Assembly: GCF_000002235.5 (NCBI RefSeq)
Contig: NW_022145547.1
Location: forward strand, 802,001 to 866,000
From: Strongylocentrotus purpuratus
Lineage: Eukaryota; Echinodermata; Echinoidea; Camarodonta; Strongylocentrotidae
Reading direction: 5' to 3'
Length of the DNA stretch: 64,000 nucleotides
A program made the position numbers and the translations under genes. The notes under the pieces were generated by a model that was not told the DNA's origin, did not search any database, and was given only the letters and a program-made list of their open reading frames with translations. Below are positions 30,413-41,300 of the stretch, piece after piece. How positions within the stretch are numbered: position 1 is the stretch's first letter; each line of letters starts with the position of its first letter.

Positions 30413-31009
30413 AATACCTCCCTTTAAAAATTCCTGGCCACACTGTTGGATAGTATACTAATGAGTGTCGCGGCCTCAATGCACACATCATGGTACATGA
30501 CACACATGTTCTCCTCTACTTGCCTATTGATGTACGATATGCAGGCATACGTGCAAAGTAGAATCATCGGTGTATGTAGTTGGATGCACTCAGACGCCAT
30601 CTTTATTTGCACAAGGCGAACGCAAATCACCATTTAACTATCGGATTGTTCTGCTTCGGGCAAGTTTTAAACATCAAGGAACAGCCATTCGAAGAGGTGA
30701 ACTCTCTCAGTTCGGACTTTAAAATACGAAGGTGAGAACAGAAACTTAATAAATAAGTGTACGAATTGAGCTGGATCGTAACATCTGTTGGTATCATTTT
30801 TGTGTGGTATGTGTTCACGATTGGATGAACAGGAGGCATTGTTTGCGAGAGTGCAAAAATCGACTTGCGCCAAAGTTGCTTATGTGATATTTGAATTAAA
30901 CAATTGGGATTTGGGTATTAATTGGGTCTATGCAGATCCAAATAACATCCCTAACAAAATTAATCATGCCACACATATCAAATATCAACGAACAATTGGG
31001 CTTACATCG
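30413..31009. other. Intergenic stretch with nothing recognised
   Basis: Short overlapping ORFs on both strands (for example 30446-30637 plus and 30424-30633 minus). No motif and no splice context. Confidence 0.55.
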
Positions 31010-31180
31010 AAAGGGTGCAGTGCGGTGCGGCGCGGTGTGGTGAGTTCAACGCACCCATTTGATAAAAGCCCCCCCCCCCGCTTTTCTCGAAAGGGTGCGT
31101 TGAGAACGGAGGACCGTCTTAGCACACCCTTTCGAGAAAAGAGGGGGGGGGGGGGTCTTTTCTCGAAAGGGTGCGTCGAC
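31010..31180. repeat. Inverted repeat around 'ctcgaaagggtgcg'
   Basis: The string 'cttttctcgaaagggtgcg' occurs at about 31080 and 31157 and in reverse complement at about 31117-31141, with C- and G-runs between. A compact foldback. Confidence 0.8.
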
Positions 31181-31439
31181 TTAGTCTTTCACATCAGTCG
31201 TTTAAAATGTTTAAGGAATAGAAATTTCGTTTTATAAATTGAAATAATCAAAATTGAAACTACTTTTTTCGTAGTCTTGCAGATCAGGCGTTTATAAGAA
31301 TTTAATCTGTGAATAAAAAGAAACACTGTGTTTCTTTTTTGATATGATCGATACCCCATAGGAAGTGCAACTAAATCTTTCGGGCAACCATGCCTATATT
31401 TAATAGAAAGTATAAACCAAATCTGAGTACCCCCCCCCC

Positions 31440-32720
31440 CCCTCCGGGTCCCCATCACGGAACCTCATGAGCATTTCTTAGGTCAATATAGGCTGTATAT
31501 AATAATGGAGGTACTATGAAAATTGGAATAGCACCCGACGGGGCCTGATCAAAGATTTCCCAACAATAATAATTATGAATAAGACGCCCTGAAATGTGAA
31601 AGTCACGCAAATTCCAGGGATTCCCATCAATTTGCGCGAGCGGCCGCTTCCAAAGCAGAATTAAGTGACAATAATCATAAACAGTAATACTCCAGCTATC
31701 AGGGTGTGTACATCCACTAACTCGCCAGTGGCGGATCAAGGGGGGCACGCCTCCCCCGCCCCCCCCCCCCCCGGGGAAAAATCTTGTAAAAACACGTTAA
31801 TTTTACCTTTTTGGGGAGATGGCCCCCCCCCCCCCCGCTAAAGGGGCTCAAGGGGGGTGCAAATTTTCAAAGTTTAGAGGGTTCCCCAACAAAATGTGCT
31901 CACCTTTATACATCATGCATGCCCATGTAGGAGTCGTCGGGCTGAGTTGTCCCTATATAAGTCCGAGTTAGCCCGAATTATTATTTCCATTTACAGAGCC
32001 ACCCCCTCCCCTCCGGCCCCCGATTATTATTATTGTTATTATTATCATCATTATCGTTAGTAGGGGTGTAGTAGTAGTAGTCCGAGGGGCGGCGATCCGG
32101 GGGGTGGCACGTTTCCTCTCAATTTTCTTTTAGAGGGGGAGGGGGGGGGGGTCGTTCCCGTCGGAAATTTTAAAAAAGTGCACACAAGAAATGTAAAGCA
32201 AATACTGACTAAAGACTGCAACACACTTTTAGGCTCTTGAGGGCCCAAGAATGCAGCATTTAGACTCAGTATTTGCTATTATAGCAAATAAGTCTAAACG
32301 CTGCATTCTGAGTCTAAACGCTGCATTTTTTGGGCCCTCCAGAGCTTCTTGTGTGCACTTTTTTCAAAATTGCCGGCGGGAACGACCCCCCCCCCCTCCC
32401 CACCTCTAAAAGAAAATTGAGGGGTACGTTGTCCCCCCGGACCGCCGCCCCTTCGGACTACTACTACTATTAAAATACTACTACTAGACCCCTTCTAATG
32501 ATTATAATAATAATAACAATAATAATAATAATTGGGAATCCCTGGAATTTGCGTGATTTTTAAATTTCAAGGCGTCTTATTCATAATTATTATTGTTGGG
32601 AAATCTTTGATCAGACCCCGTCGGGTGCTATTCCAATTCCCATAGTACCTCCACTATTATATACAGCCTATTGACCTAAGAGATGTAACTCATGAGGTTC
32701 CGTGCTGGGGACCCGGAGGG
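31440..32720. repeat. Large foldback palindrome (~1.3 kb)
   Basis: The left arm (31440-31633 and 32016-32275) is the inverse complement of the right arm (32282-32720), at high identity; for example 'ggaacctcatgag' at 31459 against 'ctcatgaggttcc' at 32689. The left arm alone carries about 380 extra bases (31634-32015), including 'cagtggcggatcaagg', a typical transposon end. The central region holds short repeats of 'taagtctaaacgctgcattc'. Confidence 0.88.
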
Positions 32721-33009
32721 GCCGGGGCCGGCCTGGGGGGGGGGGGGGGACTCAGATTTGGTAAAGACGGGGATGTACCGGCCGCTGAGGCCGCAAAACC
32801 CAACCCAACTCTTTAACTCTCTCTCTCTCTCTCTCTCTCTCTTTAGCTCTTTAACTCTGAAAATATTAATTATAAACCCACACTGAAGCAGAGATGAATA
32901 CAAATTCACAAAAAGGTCAACCAGGGGCGCAGTGCGGGGGCGGCGATCACATGGACTCGGGGAAACATGAAGAAGTTTGGCGGATCCAGGGGCCGGACAG
33001 TGACCAGCC

Positions 33010-33475
33010 CGCCATTTAACAGCTTAATGAGGATAAATTTATCTTCGTTTAACAGTTTAATGAAGATAAATTTATCTTCATTTAGCTGTTAAATGAAGAT
33101 AAATTTATCCTCATTTAGCTGTTTAATGAAGATAAATTTATCCTCATTTAGCTGTTAAATGAAGATAAATTTATCTTCATTTAGCTGTTAAATGAAGATA
33201 AATTTATCCTCATTTAGCTGTTAAATGAAGATAAATTTATCCTCATTAAACTGTGTTAACGAAGATACCGGAAAGTGAAAGCGACAACAGTGAACTCGTC
33301 TTTTTCCGAGTTCTTCCTCATTTTGCTGTTAAATGAAGATAAATTTATCCTCATTAAACTGTGTTAATGAAGATAAATTTATCTTCATTTAGCTGTTAAA
33401 TGAAGATAAATTTATCTTTATTTAGCTGTGTTAACGAAGATAAATTTATCTTCATTTATCTTCATTTTGAAACAC
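33010..33475. repeat. Tandem array of palindromic units
   Basis: About ten units of roughly 37 bases. Each carries the self-complementary core 'gaagataaatttatcttc' or a one-base variant, joined by 'atttagctgttaaat'. One break of unrelated sequence lies at about 33262-33325. See findings. Confidence 0.92.
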
Positions 33476-33884
33476 CCTCTAGGACGACTATCCCCAGGAC
33501 AACTACCCCGGACAACTTTATAGTAAAGGTTACAGCTTGAAGTGTATGGCGCCCTCAATTTGCATGTTTGAAGACAGAATGGAGTGACTGAGAGAGGGAA
33601 GTAACATGCCTATTACACGCAGTGTTTACGGACAATGCCTCACTGACTCTCTTACATAATTATGTAGTGATACTATCATACAAATATTTATGAAATAAAC
33701 ACAATTCAAGTGTTCCGCGTACAACAGAAATCCCAATTTATGTATTCTTTTATCAATATTTGTCTTCAAACATATTTGGGGGGGGGGATCTTTGCAGAAG
33801 TATATTATAATCAATGTATGCTTTGTTCGAACAATGTAAGTGAAGTGAATCAAATACACTATTCATATAATCCTCGTCTCAAAT

Positions 33885-33970
33885 GCTCACACACACACAC
33901 ACGCACACACACACACACACACCACCATCAACGCACACACACACACCCACACACACACACACCAACCTCT
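33885..33970 (+). repeat. CA microsatellite
   Basis: Imperfect (CA)n interrupted by 'caccatcaacg'. The Thr/His-rich ORF across it is an artefact. Confidence 0.95.
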
Positions 33971-34336
33971 CGCACACAGAGCCCACATATACGGGTCCAC
34001 ATATGCCCACACATTATGCGGGCCTATTACATATCAAAATATACCACCAGTTTTAAAAAGGCATAACAAAGGAGAAGATGGCAAATAAGTAACCCATGGA
34101 ATCATTTTGTGCGTTCCTTTTACAAGCTAAATTATTATAAGGAGAACAAGTTTCTGTAAGGTTCCGCCTTGATATCCGGAATAGTAGTGGTATTTCCCTC
34201 TTTGGATGAGGCAAATCTTCTAGCTGCAAAGTGGGGATCAGACACAATCTCTCAGAGCACGTTATTGGTTGTTCCATACATAGCTGACTCGATATATGAC
34301 GTAGTTTGAATCGCATTTGAGTGATTACCAGGTCGC

Positions 34337-34342
34337 TATAAG
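34337..34342 (+). promoter_or_regulatory. Weak TATA-like candidate upstream of gene 2
   Basis: TATAAG, followed by no clear initiator, about 960 bases before the gene 2 start codon. A good acceptor-like sequence (pyrimidine tract then TAG at 35279-35281) just before the ATG suggests a 5' UTR intron, which would place the promoter this far upstream. Speculative. Confidence 0.2.
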
Positions 34343-35299
34343 TATATGCGTTTAACGATTTCCGTGACCCCGATAGACGGATTTCCAACACAAGGAAATC
34401 AGAACATATCTGAATTTAAATTGTGAGAAAAGGAGGAAACTTTGTGTTCTCGAGTCTTGGCAAGGGCTGTTGTCAAAGATTGAAGTAGTTTGCAGAAAGT
34501 TTTCCTTCTATCTAGGACGACCAGCTAAGGTATAGAACTGACTTAAATTTGGTATTTTGTCTTCACTAGGAGAGAAATACGAAAAATTCACCAGTGGTTC
34601 AAAATTAAGCTCGACCGAAACTTCCTTCTTGTTGGATAATTTAATATGGGGAAACCCATTTTATATCCATGATATATTAAATTTAAGACTAAATTGTGTG
34701 AACAAGGAAACACTACTCCTGAGTATGACCTGGACTATTTCATGTTGCCTCGCTGATGTTTTCTAGATTGATTATTTCAATCGGTCCTTTCTGTCCATCT
34801 GTGGATGCGGTTGGCTCAACTATTATATGTATTCAGTGTTTACAAGGTCCTGATCTTCACTTCACCAGTTTGATTAAGATAAGGACGATGCTGACCTAAT
34901 ATTGCATCTTCGTATCATGATTGGAGTTTTTTGTACGTAAAAGAAGAAAGGCCTATATCATACGGTCCTCGTTTAGGATTCCACAAATAGCCAAACGTAG
35001 AACCGTAAGTTTCACCTGAAACACTGTCAATTACCAAACAAAATTAATAACGGCAGAACTTGTACCTTACCCAAGCGAACCAAACAGTTGTAAAAAGACT
35101 GGTATTGAAGAGCTACATGTACAAAGGTGCGCCTGGATTGTTTAAAATCTTAATTTTGGAGCCTGCAAACTTATTTTAGAGGCCTTTCTTCCATTACAGA
35201 GAATACCTAAATGACTTGGAATGGTGTATAGAGTAGAGGGCTCGACTAATCTCTGACAAATTTATTTTCCCTGTTTACTAGTGTGTTCACCTGCGTATT

Positions 35300-35378
35300 A
35301 TGGCGTCTTTACTAAGTTGGATCAAGTCCTTTTCTGGACTCATACTTGTGTTGTTCTACATAGCTGCTACAAGTAATG
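35300..35378 (+). CDS. Gene 2 exon 1: signal peptide
   Basis: ATG at 35300 opens MASLLSWIKSF followed by a hydrophobic core SGLILVLFYIA and a polar ATSN end, then a strong donor G/GTAAGT in phase 1. This is a textbook secretory signal. The preceding sequence looks like a splice acceptor, so a 5' UTR exon probably lies upstream. Confidence 0.75.
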
Positions 35379-38300
35379 GTAAGTAAATAAATACACATTA
35401 TTATCTTTACGAAACGATGTGCCTTATAAAATAACCTCCATTCATTCAAAAAAATATACTTGAATAAGAGAAATACAATTAGCTATGCTGTAAAAATCAG
35501 GAACACACACAAAACAAAAAATAACAAATTTCTCTTTTTAAAGTCCATACATATTACAGTATAATATCCGGATATTTGTTGCGTACCGTTACGTTATGCT
35601 AGCCTAGATCTAGGTGTGACAAAAATAGAGAAATAATATTAACGTCGGCGTTATGCCAAAAGGGCCTTAACCCGATTTTTGGGGTTATTGAGTTATTAAC
35701 ATCACCTTGTAGATTTCAACATTCTCTTTAAAATGATGTGCTTCACTTGTTGAAATTCGATTTATTTATGAAGATAATTATGAATTTCAAAAAGGCCCTA
35801 ACGCGAATCTCATCTTTTCCTTACGCCAAAAGGGCCTTAACCTACACGGCATTATGCCAAAAGGGCCTTAACCTGCCGTATCGTAGTTAGCGCCCTTCTG
35901 GCATCTTCTGGCTTCTTGTTTCGCGGCACTTTTGGTTTGCCAGGAAGCCTCTGCTACGGCTATTGGATCACGAAAACTAATAAAAAAACTGATTTAACGT
36001 CCATCAATTTCGTCAAAAATGTAAGTATTTTTGATATCTGAATATGTATTAATATAATGCAGCTTTCGGTGAAGTAATTTTTTAGAAATCGTTCATTTAG
36101 GACACCTTTTTCGTTGTTTATTTTCATAACAGTCCCATACGTTGACATCTGCGTATTGCATGAGTCAGTGTCATTTCATGCATCCACATTTAACTTAGAT
36201 CTCACTCAGAATTCATGAGCTAAATTCATGAAATATACTTTCAGTGATTATTCTAAGTATACTGTGTCTATTGTAGACTAATCATGTTTTTAAAGGTGTT
36301 TCTATTGATATTTCGTGAGGAGAAGGTCTGTATTTTCATACATGAAAATGTGATTTCATTTTCATTAACAATTAACGTAGGGCCTATTAGTTAGAGACCA
36401 GGCCTATCTAATCTAGATCAAGTCTAATAACAAATTTATGATTGATATTTTATTCAAAATTGACTAAAGTATCAGCACTTAGTATCATCATTACAGTAGT
36501 AGGATCATCTTTGCAGTTGTAGGATCATCAATGTAGATCTAGACCTAGTGGAGGTCATAAAAGTTGTATTTATTTCAGCCATTGAAAAATACAAACCGTG
36601 ATCAATACAAACGGGGGCTACTATATCATAACAATAAAAGCATTCAAATATATATTTCATGTCGTAACAATGTATGTTAAGAAAAGAATACCTTATCAAG
36701 AGATATTCTAAATCATATGCCTCTGCCTTTTTCCCATTTCCACAGCAAGCCCAAGAATAATTACAGCATTTACCTAATCATGTCTTCAAATAAGCTAAGT
36801 ATTTTCTTTATCTTATCATTTTTTATATGATTTTTTATGATTTCATTCATTTTTATTATGTTGCTTATCATTGTTATTTCTTATATGTTTCTATTTCATT
36901 TTCATTTTCTATGATTTCAATGTATTTTCATTGATTTGAATCTATTTACTTTGACAAGGAGTAAACAAAAGAAATTCTTTTCAGATAATCTATTGAGTTC
37001 AATAGAAATAACGAAATAATCTGTTATTGATCAGGTTGAAACATATTGTAATTTTGCCTGGTGAGTTCTTTTATCATGTGATAGATTAACAATGTTAAGA
37101 AAAGTGTAATGTTTTTTTTGTTTTTTTTTCATACTAAGGGAAATGGATCCTGACACAGATGTCCTTGTCAAGTGGACTAGGAATGGAAAAACAAACTGTG
37201 TACGAGTGGGTGACTTGCTTTGTCGTAAGGGTCCCCTTAAGGTTTCTTCGACTGTTATAATGATATATAACAGGGAGGAGTGGGAAGGAACGATAGTCGC
37301 AATAGAAGAGATATCGGATGACGCATCTTCTTCATCATCCGAAGATATCCCACTGGCGCAACTGAAGAGGGCTGATATACCTCTGGAAGAGATTGACGAT
37401 GATGACATCCCTTTGGCACAGGTGAAAAGGAAGAGTTTAGGTAAGAACTTGAAAAAATGAAACACAGATATTTTTCTATTTTCATAAGATACACTAAGGA
37501 AATCATATTCAAAACAGAGTCATTACAATTTCAACTAGTGGAAGAATGGAAAAACAATACTGTATTGTTTTTCCATTCTTCCACTGGTTGAAATTGTAAT
37601 GACTCTATTATTTTTTTTTCTTTTCCTTCTGGAATTAAGTACAATTATCAGGAGGGGGGGGGGTCTTTTGGTTGTCATACTGCTAAGGCAGTTTTGCGAA
37701 ACTGCCTTAGCAGGATGACGACCACAAGGAAGGAATCTTTTCGGCATGTAATCGGTGCTTGTCCTTGCTATGTTTTGAACACTTCAAGGAAGACATGTGC
37801 AAACATCATGTAGAGAAGGTTAGAATAATTTACATCATTCTTTTGTTCCAGGCTTCTAGTCATTTGACTGAGATTTAAAGCTGTAAACAAAAAATTATAG
37901 TTTTGTATGTCATCCAGATCAACCCTTGAATTCAAAATAAAAAGACTGACCAAGGTATACTTCTTTTTAAAACATTGGGAAGGATGAAAATGACAATTCT
38001 GGTAAAGATAATGTATTCAAAATGTGTTGTAATTATGATTTCTCTAATATGCTTTGTAATGTAAAATATATTAACATTAATGATATGTAATTTTAGTCCT
38101 TTTACATTTTGAGTGAAATGTCTTATTGACTGTTAAAGTCATGGTTGGAATACAATAGAACATTGTTTATTGTCTTTAAAAAAAAAAGAATAAATTTCCA
38201 TCCAGGAGAAACATGCTACATAGAATTACACAACTAATACATATTATATAAATACATTCAAATCGTGATTTTTTTCTTTCTTCCAACAGTTTTCAATTTC

Positions 38301-41300
38301 TGCAGATTGGATACTGAAGCATTGTGATCCTTCATTCTTTGACGATGTTGGCAGCGAAGGGCAAGAGGTAAAATCATATTCCTATGTGAAGATAAGGTAT
38401 CAAGTTGCCGGTGCTGTTGCTCGAAGACCAATTTTCATTACTCAAATAATCTACTTAATGCATGTTCAAGTTAGAATTATCATTTATGATATCATAGCTT
38501 TCATTTAAAAATATCACTATTCATCTAACAGGCAGGCTATTGAATTAAAAGAAGTAAATTTTATCAATGGTACCAAGGACACAACTAACCGTTTTGTGTA
38601 TTTATTTTTTCAACAGAAAACAATCCCATTTTGGCAGGACTCAACTATCCATGTTACCCAAGATGAAGGAGGATCAAAACAGATTCAACAAGAGCAGGTT
38701 TGTATTTTCATGCTTAAAATGTGATTTATTCATGGTAGGATATATTCAAAACAGTTCTAGATGTTCATTAGTTATGATAAAAGTTCACTGTAAAAATAAT
38801 TTCAAAGTGCAGAGAGAATGGGAGAGGGGCATTGGGTGGGAATGTTCAATCCTGTTATTTCTTTGTCAACATATTCATAATGTCAAAAAAGGAGAGGGGA
38901 AAATGTTTAATCTTGTTATTTATGTATCAATAGATTCATGAGACCTGGCAGGACTCGACTATCCATTTTACCCAAGATGAAGGAAGATCAGAACAGATTC
39001 ATGAAGAGCAGGTCTGTATTTTCATACTTAATGTGATTTCATTTTCATTATCATAATAACAAATTTATGATTGATATTTTATTCAAAATGGACTAAATAG
39101 AAATGATCATTGAAAAGTAACTCTGTGTAACTTTTTTTTAAAATTTTGTTTTAACAGAATGATACAAGCCCTGGATCCTTGCATAGTGCAACAGAGAGTA
39201 ATTTTGCAGCTGATTCTGGAAACCTAGACTTACCGGACGTGCCAGACAATGGATGTAACGCAACTTCAAACATGTCAAATGAGGTACTTTATCAAGAAAG
39301 AAAGTTTACCATGTCTATTAATCTCCCAGTGTATGCTCTATTAGTTACAGGATGCCAGGATGGATATGTACACATAATGGATGGATGACTGTCTCCCATG
39401 AACATATTACTATAGCAACAGCAGATGAGTATCATCACTGCAGTCGTAGGATCATCATTACAGTAGTAGTGGAGGTCATAAAATTTATATTTATTTCAGC
39501 CATTGAAAAATACAAACCGTGATCAATACAAACGGAGGCTACTATATCATAACAATAAAAGCATTCAAATATATATTTCATGTCGTAACAATGTATGTTG
39601 ACAAAAGAATACCTTATCAAGAGATATTCTAAATCATATGCCTCTGCCCTTTTCCCATTTCCACAGCAAGCCCAAGAATAATTACAGCATTTACATAATC
39701 ATGTCTTCAAATAAGCTAAGTACTTTCTTTATCTTATCATTTTTGATATGATATTTTATGATTTCATTCATTTTTATTTTGTTGCTTATCATTATTATTT
39801 CTTATATGTTTCTTTTTCATTTTCATTTTCTATGATTTCCTTTCATGTAACTTCATTTGATTTGAATCTACTTACTTAAACAAGGAGTAAACAAAAGAAA
39901 ATAATTTCAGATAATTTGTTGAGGAATATTATTTGATTATTTTTAGGTTTCCATTAGCATATCGAGCTTTGTAATAATTCAACCAAAGAGGCGTATTGAG
40001 AAAGTACATGTAACAATATCCAATATTACATAATGTTACATCTTCATTTTCTTCTCTTCATTATTTTTCAGAAACAAAAGACTAGAAAGAGATCTGGTGA
40101 TCCTCAACAGTGGAAGAAGAATATGCGTAAAAGAAACAAAGATGAAGGTAAGGAATATATCAGTCCTACCGGGAAAAAGTTTCCTGCAAAGGTGATGCGG
40201 TCATCATGTTCAAACAGTTGCTGGTTGAAGTGTAGCGAAAACTTCAGCAGAGAAATGAGAGATCAGATATTCCTAGACTACTGGAGTGCTGGAGATGCTG
40301 TTCGCCAACGGGATTTTATTCGCCGTAATGTCATTAATAGGTCTTCTACCAAGCACCCTTCATCTAAGCAAAGTCAAAGACAGAGAAAGGTCTACACTTT
40401 CCCACTTCCCAACTCGCGCAAACCTGTTTGCCGAACCTTCTTTCTCAATACCCTTGGTATTGGTGCGAAATTGGTAAGATACACGGTTGAAAAGAATGAG
40501 GGCGACTTCATATCAGCAGATCAACGTGGGAAGCATACGCCTTACAACAAGACGGCAGTGGCAGAAGCAAACTTAATTCGCGACCACATCAAAAGCTTTT
40601 TTAGCTGTCGAGTCTCACTACTGCCGCAAGGAGAGCAGCAGGAAGTACCTCCCTGCTGATCTGAATATTGCAACCCTGTATAGGTTATATACTGAGAAGT
40701 GTGTGGAAGAAAATGTGAAGCCCAAGTCTGTTGCCCTGTATCGCAAAGTGTTTTGTGAGAGGTACAACTTGTCCTTTCACAAACCCAAGAAGGACCTGTG
40801 CAACAAGTGTGCAGCCTTTTCTAATCTCCCTAGTGATGAGAAGGTAGATGCTACAGAGGAGCACAAGTTGCACCTGGAGAGGAAGGAGAGGGCTCGGCAA
40901 GAGAAATGAGCTGACAAAGAACGCAGTGAAAAAGATCCATGTTTTCAGACTTTTACGTTTGATCTGCAACAGACATTGCAGACCCCATCATCCAATGCAA
41001 GTCTCTTTTACTACAAGAGAAAGTTGAGCAGCTACAACCTTACTACCTACGAACAGAACACAAGAGCGGGAACCTGTTACTTATGGCCCGAAACAGCAGG
41101 GAAACGTGGTGCCAGTGAGATTGGTACATGTCTGATGAAAACACTTTCGTCTTTGCCTAAAAGCACTACTCACGTCTCCCTCTTTTCAGACTGCTGCGGG
41201 GGGCAAAACCGGAACAGGCACATTTCCGCATGTCTCAGTTATGTTGTTAGAACGTCTCACATCAAGGTTATAGAGCAGAAGTTTCTTGAGTCTGGGCACA

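Noticed and set aside
33010-33475. CRISPR-like array of palindromic repeats
   Set aside because: The spacers are not unique, the repeats are complete palindromes in direct tandem, and the surrounding DNA is plainly animal with spliced genes.
34053-34391. A 112-codon minus-strand ORF
   Set aside because: No domain, no context, ordinary composition for chance in this region.
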